A DNA stretch of 64,000 nt from Rhipicephalus microplus. Lineage: Eukaryota; Arthropoda; Arachnida; Ixodida; Ixodidae. Positions 1 to 11,970 of the stretch are shown here, piece by piece. The position numbers were made by a program, and so were the translations under genes. The stretch's first letter is position 1, and each line of letters opens with the position of its first letter. The notes beneath the pieces were generated by a model. The model ran no database searches. It was not told where the DNA came from and saw only the letters and a list, made by a program, of their open reading frames with translations. The stretch covers positions 198,322,101 through 198,386,100 of the forward strand of contig NC_134701.1 of NCBI RefSeq assembly GCF_043290135.1, read 5' to 3'.

Positions 1-227
1 CCTTTTCTTCTCGCACAGTCGAGCACAAAAACAAAAATTAATCAGAGCGCGAAAGCCGAATGTTTTCGCATCTCACAACGCGGCCTGGTATTCGCGCTTC
101 GGCTTTGTATTAGAACAAGCTTGCAGAATTTTCGTGTGCTTTTTTACTGGCTACAGCTGCGAGAGGAAGCTTGGGCATTGAACATTTCCCGGGGTTCCGC
201 GGACCACAAACCGTTTAAGTTACACAC

Positions 228-260
228 AGAGAGAGAGAGAGAGAGATAGAGAGAGAGAGA
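228..260. repeat. (GA)n microsatellite
   Basis: GA dinucleotide run with one GATA interruption, followed by a C-rich stretch. No gene is seen around it. Confidence 0.9.
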
Positions 261-1814
261 TCTGCCCCCTCCCGCCGCCCTCCGCCGACTACTATCAGCG
301 TAAAATACAGCTCAAGCGGGAGCGATTCCGAAACTATACTTTCATGCGTTATTTGATTTTTACGTTAACCTGACGCACGTAACAGCGGCCCTTTCTATAT
401 TGTTCGCCCGAGTTGAGCTCTTAGTAAATCTATGTCCATCACGCAGTTTATTAGAAAATACACAGAAAGCGCACTATTTGCGCTACATATGCACTTCTTA
501 TCTACAAATCTGCGACAATGCGATGACACGGCGCACTTCCAGGTAATTTTTACGTGCACCACGCGTTCGTTCCTCTTCGCGTTTTCGGCATATGCCGAGT
601 GATACGGCACAACTACTGCGTTTCATAAAATGTTATCGCTAGAAGCCCTACATAACTACAGGCTCGAAATTGCATGTCTAGAGATATATCGGTGAAAACA
701 AAAAACGGCTAAAACCTTCGCGCGAACGTGTCGATACTAAGACTGTCAGAATGCAAGGCCTGTGGGTTGACTGACCTCACGTATACAAGCGCTGAACAAT
801 AACAAGACAAACGCAAAAAGCGGGTGGTATATACTGCACGGAATGCCAAGACGTCACACGTGTGTATAAGACCTGTAAAAAGTCCTTCGCAAAAACTGGA
901 AAAAAAAAAGAAGACGAGAAGACTTCATATCACGCTTGCGCGTGTATTTGAATCGCTAAAGAGCCCCGCACATATACAGTAGCAATGTATAGTATAGATA
1001 AGTATAACGAACCTAAATGCAGGCGCGTATTTATTAAAATCTGTGAACTACGGCTTCCATTCCATTGCATGCATTCCGAACACGCATGCTTCCACCCTAG
1101 AATCACTTAACATCGGCCCGAATGCCCACAAGCACTGTACTATTGTGAAGGGGCTGGAGCCCGACGCCGACTATTCATTCTTCGTAGAGCGTTTACGTCA
1201 CCAATCTATAGCAGCCGCCGTCCGTCACTGTCAACGGCACGAGAGTTGCATAACACGTCTGGCGAACGGTCACGTATAGCAGAATTAGCCGTCTCCATCG
1301 TCAGCATGCGGTACATGAGCGTATATATGAACTGATGCAATGCGCCTATAGAAGGAAACAAGCAAGAAAGGCACAGCAACAAAATAGAGGAACACAGGCA
1401 CGACGACTGTATACGGATGAGATGTGGCGTCGGTAGTGTTCCCAGAATTTTTCCACGCTATGGTATCGCTAAAACAAATGAATATTTACGGCCATTTATC
1501 TCTCTTTTTTTATTCTTGCGGGAGACATCATTCCGAGACAGTTGCTTGTTTGTCACACCTCGTCTCGCTACAGAAAGCTGCGCGTCCGCGTCCTTCTTGT
1601 GTCTCGTGAAAGATTCGCATAAACCTGCGTTTGCTCCGCGCACTATCAACCACGATAGATATGCACGTGTGAAGACGATGGTTGTCGTTATGTTGATTCC
1701 GTTCAGCGGTGCGAAAGCTGCATACAAGGCGATACACGATTTGAAAGATAGCGAGCGACTGCACGCAAGAATACCATGCCGAGATGACCTCGCCCGAGCA
1801 CGCATATTACTCAG
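261..1814. other. No gene recognised
   Basis: Unique-looking sequence of mixed composition. Open frames are short or overlap on opposite strands (for example near 1417-1839), and none resembles a known protein. An A-run lies at about 900-911. Confidence 0.5.
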
Positions 1815-1828
1815 GACACACTCAGAGA

Positions 1829-2038
1829 TGATTGGTTGATTTGTGGGGTTTAACGTCCCAAGACCACCATATGATTATGAGAGACGCCGTAGTGGAGGGC
1901 TCCGGAAATTTTGACCACCTGGGGTTCTTTAACGTGCGCCCAAATCTGAGCACACGGGCCTACAACATTTCCGCCTCCATCGGAAATGCAGCCGCCGCCG
2001 CAGCCGGGATTCGAACCCGCGACCTGCGGGTCAGCAGC
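1829..2038 (-). mobile_element. Ruka-type tRNA-derived SINE, 5'-truncated
   Basis: On the minus strand this reads as the SINE body plus the 3' half of the tRNA head, including the B box (GGTTCGAAT). The A-box half of the head is missing. A perfect 14-bp direct repeat, GACACACTCAGAGA, flanks it at 1815-1828 and 2039-2052, so this is an original insertion boundary and not later decay. Loss of the 5' end with an intact duplication is the mark of incomplete reverse transcription during target-primed integration. Without an A box it should be transcriptionally dead. It matches the better-preserved copies at 8332, 12473 and 36328 closely. Confidence 0.92.
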
Positions 2039-2454
2039 GACACACTCAGAGAGGGAGGTCATCCACGAATACCCATTTTTTTTTTAAAGCACCTTCAAGC
2101 CTGAGCAAAAAAAAAAAAGGCCCTTAAGCTTTACCTTTAAGAGTTGAACGCGATAGCGATATCCTGTCCGTAGTGCATTGTGTGTCAGGTACCATATATG
2201 TCTTAAATAGTGAGCAATTATTCGCGTAAAATCTGTTCGAAGTTGCTATGAACCCACTACGTGTCCTTAAGGGAATAGGCGCAGTAACGTGTGTGCCTTT
2301 CGTAGTGGGTGGCCGGCCTTAAACTATGAAGTCAGTATGACAACGTACGCTTGTACTACGCATTATCACTGCGATCTTACGTGTGTTGTAAAGCATGTAT
2401 ACAGGAAGCGTGTGTTTGTGAAGCACGGAAGTTAATTTCACAACATTTCCAAGC

Positions 2455-2525
2455 AGACACGTGGCTGTGCGGTAGAACGCCTGCTTGCCACGCAAACGAC
2501 CCGGGTTCGATCTTCACTCGGACAC
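2455..2525 (+). mobile_element. tRNA-Gly-like SINE head
   Basis: A Pol III A-box-like motif (TGGCTGTGCGG) is followed by a CTTGCCACG anticodon-arm-like stretch and a B box (GGGTTCGATC), an order and spacing resembling tRNA-Gly(GCC). The 3' side does not restore a clean acceptor stem and runs straight into a repeat body shared with 47683. It is therefore more likely a retroposed tRNA head than a functional tRNA gene. Confidence 0.45.
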
Positions 2526-2534
2526 GGATTTTTT

Positions 2535-3290
2535 TTTATGCCGGGGTCCACCATGGCTCAACTGACGTATTTCCGGCACGGATATGACGTTGTAAAATGT
2601 ATGCACACAGGTTGCAAAGAAAAAAAAAGATAAGGCAAGAATCTGTTGCACGGAGTCGAACCAGCAACCTCTCGATTCGCAACTTTGCCACGGAGCGTAC
2701 GTTGTCGGGATTGCTAACGGCAAGCCGATTATATATATATACCATACACCATTCGGCAGTCCTCAGAGCACCGGAAATTTAGCGCATTCCGTTTATCAGT
2801 AGCGAGATGGCGCAACGGGCTCGCGTTGGGCGCGGTCGTCGCCTCCACGGAGCGTGGTCTCTCCTGCGCGCGCGCTTATAAGGCTCGTGATTAGAGAGAG
2901 GACGATCACTTCGCTCGCTGCCGCGGCCGCGTTTACGAAAGGATCGCGCTGCTGAAATACGACGAAATAATAATTGTGGCAGTTGTTCGCGCTTGTCGTG
3001 TATACTTGTGCGCTCGTTTCATGTGTCTTTCTGTTTGAACAGCGCGCTTTAAGTGTCGAGCTGTGATAGTTTCTAGTCTGCGTTCGTCCTGTGCATGCTA
3101 ATTTCGTGTCTGCTTTCTGTTTAAGGTGTCCGCTGCATTTTTCAAGCTGCTCACCATTCTTAACGTGACTTTGCAATTTGTTGTTGCTGAAACAATGCAC
3201 AATAAACGCTCTACTAGTTCTGTGAAGACACGTTTCATTTTCGTGTTATACTGATTTCTATATAGGGGGATCAGCCACGTTGTTTATTAT
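2535..3290 (+). repeat. Dispersed LTR-like repeat, copy 1
   Basis: Collinear with 47683-48590 over blocks scattered along the whole length. Shared landmarks include CTGACGTATTTCCG, CAGTAGCGAGATGGCGC, CACTTCGCTCGCTGCC, GCGTTTACGA and the AATAAACGCTC polyadenylation-like block near the 3' end. A TATA-like CTTATAAGG lies near 2876 and an AATAAA near 3202. A minus-strand tRNA-like B box (GGTTCGACTC) lies near 2660. Promoter-like then polyadenylation-like signals suggest a solo LTR with an attached SINE, but I find no clear LTR ends, target duplication or coding region. The family is unassigned. Confidence 0.5.
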
Positions 3291-4495
3291 TTTATTTGCA
3301 TCTTTCTCGATTTTTCGGTCACGCACAAGATTTTTCGCACACAGCCAACGACGCCGACACCGACGCCGGAATGTCTGCGAAACAAGCTAATTAACGCTCT
3401 CGCGTTAACAAATAGAAGTGGCCAGCCCTGCAAGAATACCATTATCCTGATACCGCGGTGCAAGTTTTCGCAAACATTACTGCGAAGAACAAGGCGCTAT
3501 CTATACGGGATCCTTGTAAAGACTGGTCGGTCAATGGTCAAAACGTTCTTCGATTATGCAGCGATTCACAAACGTGTACAGCGGTAAAATTATACTGGAA
3601 GCTGCGCGAGTTGGCCCTGACTCACAAATGGCACTCTGAAAGGGCGCAAGAGCACTTTATATCAAAATTTACACATGCCACCACCAGGTTTCTTTCACAG
3701 TTCGTGGAGTAGTTACATGCGTTTCAATCGAATAATAAACCAGCTGCAAGTTAGCGGTGCCTGCTCTTATCCATGCATGGCACAGGGCACACATCATCTT
3801 CAATTTCACCCACTCTCTTCTATGCAATGACTCGTTCACTATTATCGACACGCACAGTCTGCATCAATCTTTGAATGAACACACATTGAGCAACTCATTT
3901 TTGGATTCACAAGGCGGCGAGTCTTTATATAGTTCTGGTTTGTGTACTGTGGATGTTTCGAAAACTCTGCTGACGCTCGTTCTTACAGCTGACGTCTGTC
4001 ATGTTTAAGTCGTCGGAGAAGCGCCTTGTCTTTATATTTATTGTACCATGTTGCTACATGGCCATTACAAGGTGGATGTGTGTAGTACGTTACATTTTCA
4101 CAGTCGCGCCCTACTCGCCACAAGTACAAGTACAGCTTGAAAGAATATTCCTCAAACAGCAACGTCTTTGGGAAATCGTTTTTCCCACTTTCAATACGCG
4201 AATGGAATAAACTAAACGCAAGTGTTTCTAATGTCGACCCACTGTCCACATTCAGTGCAATACGCGTAATACGGTATAGTACGTGAATGCTATGCGTACT
4301 TTTCGTTGTTATCCCTTTTCATTTTTGCTCATGGCTCTGTAGTAGGGCCAGAGAGTACCTGCTCAGGCCTTCCCTTCCACTTGCGTCCGGTAAAATAAAG
4401 ATACTTTCCACTGTTTCTTCAACGTATAGCTGAAATACCTGGCTTGCTTCAAAAGAGTTTACTGTTGGGCGAGTTGGTGCTTTGACATAGAAATT
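3291..4495. other. No gene recognised
   Basis: No domain, repeat family or convincing gene is seen. Short open frames occur on both strands with no recognisable similarity. Confidence 0.5.
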
Positions 4496-4878
4496 ATCGC
4501 GAGAGGGCAACAGAACACGACAAGCAGAAAGAGCCAGACAAAAGGACAGGCGCACACTACCAACCAACTGGTTTTATTCAAGGAAGATCCACACATTTAT
4601 ACATCAACACCCTGCGCAGGGGCACTGGCACAACAATCACGAAAAATTTAACCAGGCGTGAATGAAATTGCAACTCGGCCTCGTATTGCGCTGTACGAGG
4701 CCATATTGTCACTCTTTCTCGTCTGGTTTAAATTTTCGTGGTTGTTGTGGCGGTGCCCCTGCGCAGGGTGTTGATGTATAAATGTGTGGATCTTCCTTGA
4801 ATAAAACCAGTTGGTAGTGTGCGCCTGTCCTTTTGTCTGGCTCTTTCTGCGTGTCGTGTTCTGTTGCGCCCTCGCGAT
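4496..4878. mobile_element. Fold-back element with about 160-bp inverted arms
   Basis: Left arm 4496 to about 4658 and right arm about 4718 to 4878 are reverse complements with only scattered mismatches and one 4-base length difference. Both contain ACCCTGCGCAGGGGCAC, GGAAGATCCACACATTTATA and CAGAACACGAC. The central loop contains its own perfect 9-bp stem (4677-4685 with 4694-4702). A single-arm copy of the same family sits alone at 17580-17730, so this locus may be two copies joined head to head. A fold-back DNA element or a Penelope-like inverted insertion would both fit; no coding capacity is visible. Confidence 0.75.
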
Positions 4879-4952
4879 GGTTTCTAAGACCTAGATTGCT
4901 GTGCGCTTAGATTGCTGTGATGATGGTTTCTAAGACCTAGATTGTTGTGAGT
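4875..4952 (+). repeat. Direct duplication beside the fold-back
   Basis: GATGGTTTCTAAGACCTAG is repeated at about 4875 and 4922 with the following ATTG(C/T)TGTG, a local tandem duplication at the right edge of the fold-back. Part of the motif also begins the solo copy at 17581 (GAAACCATCG), so it belongs to the same family. Confidence 0.7.
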
Positions 4953-5035
4953 CAGCCGATTCCTGCGTGTGCTACTAGAAAACTGCGCGTATTCTTTATT
5001 GGGTCACAGACGCTTGTCCGGATCTTCTTATGACA

Positions 5036-5176
<141 letters not shown>

Positions 5177-5455
5177 GATTAATCTGATGCTTTTGAAATT
5201 TGCGCTTTTAATTTCAGTCGCTTTTCCTTCGTACAAATTGTGGTGCAAATTGCCTGACGCATGATTGTTCGGCTGAATTTGAAGATGCGCTAAATACAGA
5301 CATATTCTTGTATACTGTGTAAAAATTTTGATACGAATACTTCCTTGTTCATTTGCACTGTATGACGAAGTCCCTGCTCCTTGTATTTTGTTGTTGTATA
5401 CCAATAGTGTAAGTAAATTGACATGTCATTTTGAATGTTATTACTGTTTCTTGTA

Positions 5456-5600
5456 TATTATTTATTTATTGATACTGCAGTCTCAAGCAGAGACTATAGC
5501 AGGTGTGATACATTGATACATGCTACCAAAAATGTACATTATGCCCCCTGTAATGACTCCAAAACTGGAGTTGACCATGTTGAAAATAAATAAAAAAATA
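5456..5600. mobile_element. Two short LINE 3' ends, opposed
   Basis: A minus-strand LINE tail (TTATTTATT at 5459) precedes a hairpin AGTCTC-loop-GAGACT (5479-5495). A plus-strand 3' end follows, with hairpin ACTCCA-AAAC-TGGAGT (5556-5571) and then AAAATAAATAAA. The pattern of a small hairpin 15-30 nt before an (AATA)n tail matches the better-identified LINE ends at 31466 and 37973. There is no coding sequence, so the family call is tentative. Confidence 0.4.
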
Positions 5601-7172
5601 GTTCGGATCATGCTTTAAAAGCGGCGTATACAAAAGCAAAGGCGGCAAGGAAAGTTAAGGCGTTTCGAAGGAAACGAGCATTTTATCTGAGCATCCTATT
5701 CTGAATTATCCCCAGGAGTCGGCTTCAAATAGGAACTCCAGGGAAGGCTACCGCATTTATACACTCTACGTACCTCCGTAAGAGATCTCATGCAACCCGT
5801 ACGCAAGTTTCTTTCGTGTGTGTGTGATAACACGCCATATCAGATCAGATAAGACGTATCGTAGGATTCAACGTCCGGCTTCTAAACCGAGTAAATGCGC
5901 GCCGTTCGACGCGGTCGTGCGTGCCCGCGTACATCGTGCATTGATTTGTGGGTGCATTATCATGCATTATCGCTGGGCCACTGATACTTGAATAGACACA
6001 GCGAGCAGCTAGACACAAACGCGAAAGAGGGACGAGGCAACACCTCACGGGGCGTTGTCTCCTCAACCTTTTTCGTTCGCGTCTTGATTGTCACTGGTTT
6101 TGGTATACAGTTGGGTCGAGTAATTTCTAGTAAGACCGCATGTCTAGTTTTATGCACCTAGAGCACTCCCTAATAAATTAAAATTAAGACAACCCCAATT
6201 ACAAATACGCAACACATATACTTCCGTCTTTAACAAGTTTCGTTCTAGAAAAAAAAAAGTACTTTGACTCTTCAAAGAGCCATATACGTAACATGTGAGG
6301 AGCCACCAAAAACATAGCACTTTCTTTATGTATGCACATTTGTTGCATATGACAAGGCAAGCCGCGTGAGGACGAATGACCAGACAGAAAAATAAAATAA
6401 AAATTGTTTACCGGATTTTGTTGTAGAGAAGTACGGCGAGGGCTCTGGTAAACGCTGGCATTTTTTTTCCTTTGGTCCCGCGTTTGCACGCACAAACACA
6501 AACGATCACGGGCGCACCAGACGCAGTGGTGAATAGGTCCACCAGACCAATGGCCCAACGGAGCTACGTACTGCCAGGCGACGCACAAAAGGCGCGTTTA
6601 CAGTCACCACCTACGGTCCGCCGCATGTCGGTACACCGCGCACAGGGTACAAAGTAACTAAGTGAAAAACAAAAAAGAGGGTTAATAAATCAACCAGCTC
6701 CGCTTGCAATGACTTGCGTCAGCTTCAAACCGAGCGATACGGCGAAGTCCAAAAACACACACCTGTCACTTTTTTTTTTTTTAACGAGTCTATTCCGATG
6801 CTTCTACGGCGATGAACGAGCAGTCGGCGCTGACACTAAGCCGGCGGCGCAGGGACGACCGGCGGATGGGGCACATGGACGATCGGCTGCGTAGAAGGCA
6901 CATCTGTCGCCGCACGGGCACGTAAGGGGCAACAGAAGAGTCCCGTCGGCTTCGGCGTTGGCTGGGTCGACTCGGCCGATTGGGAAGTTGCTCGGTGGCA
7001 AAGTCCATAAACAGCGGGCCACGGGTGGGGGACGTTCGGCGCGGGGCTCCCTCCGCGAGAGCGTAGTCGGAAATGGGGCGAAGTCGCACGAGATCGATGT
7101 TTCGGATCGGGGGGGTCGCGTGTCGTATCGAGGGCTGGCGGCGGCAGCGGGCGGTTAATAGAGGACCCTATC
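5601..7172. other. No gene recognised; CpG-rich from about 6790
   Basis: The 3' part is rich in CpG and open in several frames on the minus strand (for example an ATG-initiated frame of 123 codons at 6836-7207, rich in Pro and Arg). Openness in several frames at once is expected from high GC. A first exon or promoter is possible but not shown. Confidence 0.4.
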
Positions 7173-7889
7173 TTATCGCCTCGCCGCTGCACTGAGCGCA
7201 CACCCATCGACGTGACAGCAGAACGCCTTCTTTAAACGACACAGCACCTCTCTCTCGCTCTCTAGCGTTCCCTTACTGATGCGAGCGGAAAAGAGCAATG
7301 CTCGGTCAACACTCGGGAACAGCGGCGGCCTCTGTCGAGAGAGAAAGTGCTCTCGCCAGCGAGAGGATGTGCGACGAGGATGAGCGCGAGAAAGAAACAA
7401 AATATACATGTAACGTTGGCGACAAACGCTCTCGTATCGAAGGCCACAAAGAGGGGTGGAAAGGGTTGTACGGTAAAAGTCACGGAAGGAGAGGGTGAAA
7501 GAGAAACGCGGGAAGCGACGCACCTCGATGACGCCAGAAGGGAACGGAAACAAACTGATAGAGAAGAACGAAGGATAGAAAACAGCTGAGAGGCGACGGC
7601 GTGGGGCAAGCATGACATGCGGGTCTGATACAAATGCGGGAAACGGTAGGAAGGCGGCCCAGTTGGATACGTATGCACGTTCACTCGGCGCCCCCTGCAA
7701 TAAAATGGTAGAACACCCGCAAGCCAGACGCAACAAGAAGCATCCCAGAACCCGAGACCGCGAACCGTTGACATATGAGAGCCTTATGCTCACAGCGGAG
7801 TGCAAACACAGACAGGAGAGGATGCGCTGCCTTCTTCCCAAGGAAAGAATTTGGTTGCGTGCGGCAGTCTGAACATTGAACTTGAGCAA
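7173..7889 (-). other. Long open frame of unknown meaning
   Basis: An open frame of 238 codons runs on the minus strand and starts at TTG, not ATG. The product is rich in Ser, Arg, Phe and Leu with no motif I recognise. A second minus-strand frame (7262-7774) is open too, pointing to composition and not coding. It could overlap an untranslated exon; I do not call it a gene. Confidence 0.15.
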
Positions 7890-8331
7890 AGAAGAGGTGT
7901 TTTTTTTTTTTTCGCCCGTGTGCGTGTAACAGTGTTTGCGTTATACCCATTCTAACGTGAAGATCTTAATTATTTTGAACTAGTAAACCCCACTTAAAAT
8001 AAACAATAGCCCCCCCCCCCCTTCTTTAATACACGCGGGAAACCAATGAAATCAACGGTTGTATATATGCGCTCTCGAAACTAAGTCTGAGGTTCGTTTA
8101 CACCTCCCTGCTCTGGAGCGACGTCGAAGCCGTAAGCACAAATTTGTTTCTGTGGGTGCGCGCTCAATACGAAGAGGGGGGCCAGGCGGAAAACAGGGTT
8201 CAAGTGTAATATTGCGCCCTGTGTCCCATTTCGGAAGGGGCACGTCCCCAGTGTGGCACCCACTGGCTACGCCACGGAGTTGAGTCACAAACTGTGCTCT
8301 AATGAGGTACTGAACATATATACTGGAGCAA

Positions 8332-8570
8332 ATTGACTGATATGTGGGGTTTAATGTCCCAAAACCACCATATGATTATGAGAGACGCCGTAGTGGAGGG
8401 CTCCGGAAATTTAGACCACCTGGGGTTCTTTAAGGTGCACCCAAATCTAAGCACACGGGCCTACAACATTTCCGCCTCCATCGGAAATGCAGCCGCCGCA
8501 GCCGGGATTCGAACCCGCGACCTGCGGGTCAGCAGCCGAGTACCTTAGCCACTAGACTACCACGTCGGGG
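8332..8570 (-). mobile_element. Ruka-type SINE, near full length
   Basis: The minus strand shows a full head (GCCGCGG-equivalent start, A box, B box GGTTCGAATCC), the conserved body and the GGGACATTAAACCCCACATATCA 3' block with almost no ATCA tail. Flanks 8318-8332 and 8571-8585 match at about 12 of 15 positions, an eroded target-site duplication, so it is older than the copies at 12473 and 36328. Confidence 0.9.
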
Positions 8571-11281
8571 CTATAGTGGAGCGAAGACGCAACAAATATA
8601 AAACTAGAAAAAAGCGCGCAAGGAACTAAAGTTCACGCACAGCATATATTTTGTAGCAAGCTCTCTCAACGAGGCGCTGGTGCTATATGGTGCTATACGC
8701 AACGTAGCGCCTGAACTTCATTATAGAGCGACGTGAAAGGAGACCTGTGATCAAAAAAAAAAAAGCAGACAATTAAATCACTGAATTGAGACAGAATGAA
8801 AATAACATTGCTGCTTTGGTAGCATTATTAAAATTTGCCTCGGCGTGGTATATGTAATTCTTTACATGTGTTTCTTACGTTCAAAGGTTTTCTTTTTGTC
8901 GCACTTGTTCACATTTTGTTTGTTTACTTATCACTATTCCGGCCACAATTCCGGCATCACCCGTCATACCAGGTAACAGAGTGCGCAGTAAAAGCGGTAG
9001 GCACTGTCTTCAATGAAGTAATTCACACGATCCCTCACACATTCGCCTAAGAAGACTCGATGGCGAAAGAAATCATATTTTCATCTTCTTTTTCTTCTCA
9101 CTCGCGAGAATTCACCCACAACGGTCAATCCTCGCGTTTGACGAGGCATCTATAGGCTTTGGCCTTAGGAGCATAGTAAGCGTTAGAGAGTGCGAAGGCG
9201 CAGATAGGATGACACGCACAAGGCGCGTTCAACGGACAGCCTGTGCACTCTGCATGCCAACGCGTGCGTCGATTGGAACGGCCGTAACGACGGAAACGGA
9301 AGAAAGCTGTTTCCTACTGGATACGTGTATGTAGAGTCGCATTCCTGGGTCGCCGTACATCCTCAGGAGTGTGCGGGGAGGGAAGAGTGTCGCGAGTGCG
9401 GGGAAGACGTGAGCAGCCGCACGATGCATGTCGCTCTATGTATCTCTGCTAGTTGCAATGCACTTAACTAAAGCGCTCAAGTGAAGGATTTAGATTAAGG
9501 GGCTTTAAAGCGTTAAGCTAAACCGGCGCTCTCCAGCACTTAATTATATCTGTACTTCATTTTAATAATTATAATTACATAGTTTATAGAAAATATTAGC
9601 AAACGTCAATTGAAATGCGGCCTTTCCCATGCATGCTTCATTTCTGAAGGGGATTCGAAGTCAGGTTTCGGAAAACAGCACCGATCCTATAGCTAAGTTC
9701 TGGACACTGATCCTGAAATACGGTGCTTTGTTCATCGGTCATGCTTCAAACACACGGTGACAAGCGAAAGGTCCGCAAGCCACGTGTTCGAGACACCTGG
9801 TTTACCGTGTACCGCGGCCTCGCATATGCACAGTAGATGCCTTTGGGCCAGTATCCATCTGCACACATCTGCCGCCTCGCAGTAACCGCACGCCATAGGT
9901 ATACGGCCGTGCCTCCGGTGTTTGCTGTAGCGAGCGCGCCTCGTGAGCGACGTGTCGGGCCGCGACGGAGGTGTGCGTGCCTGCCGGAAGGAAACAAAGG
10001 AGACGCCGGTCAATTAGTCAAGGGGCAAAGAGCACGCGATAACGAGGCGACGGCGGCGGCACGCGTCCGCCAGGAAGGTAACACCGCGTCGCCAACAGAG
10101 GTCGTGCGGCTCTGAAGGGAGAGAAAAGTGCTCGGAGAGAGAGAGCACAGCAATGTTTTGGATGCGGAGTTCTCCCAACATAAATTTTAAAAAATGGGCG
10201 TCGGTATAGGAGAAAGTGTGTGTGGAATTCTGAAGAGTTCAGGATTAATTCTGACAAAGTTCGTGTTCCTGTAGGGATGTTTATTCAAATCGCAGTACGA
10301 GAGTTGTTGTTGTTGTTGTCTCCTTTTGCCTGGGCATCGCACTGCTCAAAGTAGCAGACAGAGCCACAAGTCCCGCGGGGATGTGGGAAGAGAGGACCAC
10401 GACCAGACTAATCTATAGAGGCGCGGTGGTTATTATAACTGCTGCAGTCCACGCTTCGACTCAACGCAGCGACACTCCGAAATTCGTGTATAAAGAACTA
10501 GGAGGGCTTTCCTTAGAGGAACTACATTTCACTCTGCGTGGCTTCCAGGAAAGCTAGTTACTTTTTTTTACTTTTTTTTCAGCTAGCCTGAATCTCACTC
10601 AGCGCCTCCTCTCCTATTAGGATAGAAATCGTCCGGACGCGCCTAACCATTGCCACCACCAGTAGATCATGCTGGCAGCGTGGATTAGCACGCACAGCTC
10701 TTTCGAACATATGTGAAATCACACGTGTCTCAAAACTCTCGGCGCAAACATTTCTATATACACCCCTTCAATTTTTTTTCCAACTCGGTACATTGTACCA
10801 GTTGCTATAGACACAAAGTCGAATAACCGCGCCAACCGTTCCATATGAGGCCGCATCACGCTGCATGCGGCGGATGTTGATCAACCAGAGCCCGACAAAA
10901 CCAATGGGGGAGGCTCACGACGTAACATGTCTGCGGAATTCTCCGAAAGCGTCCCGTCCATACGCACGGACTATGCACACGTGCCGTGCTATCGGACCGA
11001 CCGACCCAGGCGTGGCGCGTCTAAGCGTCAATAATGACGTGCTAGTCCACATGTATCGTGAGTTGAGGCACGTGCCACGGGACGATATTCGATGTATACG
11101 ACGCGACGCCAGGCAGCGGCTCGAAGGAAGCGACTCAGTCGGTGACAATGTTACTAGTTTTGTGATAATTAGTAGCAGACCAAAGGCTTCACTCGTGTTA
11201 GTGATCATCCACTCTGAAAGATTCTGTATAGTATCAACATGCATCAGAGATATAACGCAATGCTATTCGTATGGTATCAAG
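8571..11281. other. No gene recognised
   Basis: No gene or clear repeat. At 10298-10321 a (TTG)n run begins a stretch (to about 10450) that could be the minus-strand 3' end of another retroelement. An AT-rich patch lies at 9540-9610. Confidence 0.4.
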
Positions 11282-11536
11282 CCCTGCCGCGGTAATCTAG
11301 TGGCTATAAGGTATACTCGGCTGCTGAACCGCGGGTCACGGAATCGAATCCCGGCTGCGGCGGCTGCATTTCCGATGGAGGCGGGAATGCTGTAGGCCCG
11401 TGTGCTCAGATGTAAGTGCACGTTAAAAAATCCCAGGTGGGGGAACTTTGCATAGCCCACCACTACGGCGTCTCTCATAATTATATGCTGGTTTTCGCAC
11501 GTTAAATTCCACATATCAATCAATCAATCAATCAAT
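11282..11536 (+). mobile_element. Ruka-type SINE, diverged
   Basis: Head, body and an (ATCA)n tail in order on the plus strand, with many substitutions and small insertions (for example extra bases in the A-box region). The element and its flanks lie between two 30-bp direct repeats that differ at 2 positions: 11227-11256 and 11540-11569. The 5' repeat ends 25 bp before the element begins, unusual for a simple target-site duplication. Confidence 0.9.
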
Positions 11537-11784
11537 CCATATAGTATCAACATTCATCAGAGATGTAACCCTGTGATTTGGTCTTTCACGTCGAAATAGT
11601 TCCATCTGATAAAAAGCGCAGACAAAGAGGACATGTAGGCGAAGCGCTGTCGTCTGTGGAGACCTATATTTTGTGTCCACCTTTTTTTTTTCTGCCCTGC
11701 AACTATTGCGACATTTCTCACCAAGAGAAAACACAGCGTGCCTGTGAACCAACCAACAAATTCTGCGGTTTTGCGCATCAGTAT

Positions 11785-11970
11785 TACGATACGCTTATGA
11801 ACACGCCGCAGCGGAGGGCTTCGAAAGTTTCGACCAGCTGGAGTTCTTCAACGTAAACTGACAACGTATACAATACAGCGGCCTCTGTATATAGTTTTGC
11901 GACTCCATCGATATGCGACCGCCGCGTTATGGATCGAAGCCGAGACTTCTGTGCAATCTGCGAAACAATC
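11785..11970 (-). mobile_element. Highly diverged SINE relic
   Basis: The minus-strand equivalents of the conserved body blocks are present in order: GCCGCAGCGGAGGGCTTCG, AAAGTTTCGACCAGCTGGAG, TTCTTCAACGT, CTCCATCGATATGCGACC and GGATCGAAGCC. The tail and the A box are not recognisable. It is an old copy of the same SINE superfamily. Confidence 0.6.

Noticed and set aside
1832..2104. 90-codon frame and similar ones at 8333, 12419, 11263, 31944 and 36351 with shared peptides
   Set aside because: They are translations of the SINE, not conserved proteins.
2455..2525. Functional tRNA-Gly gene
   Set aside because: The B box and anticodon-like arm are present, but the acceptor stem is not restored and repeat sequence follows directly.
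7173..7889. A gene on the minus strand
   Set aside because: No ATG start, overlapping open frames in other phases, no recognisable motif.
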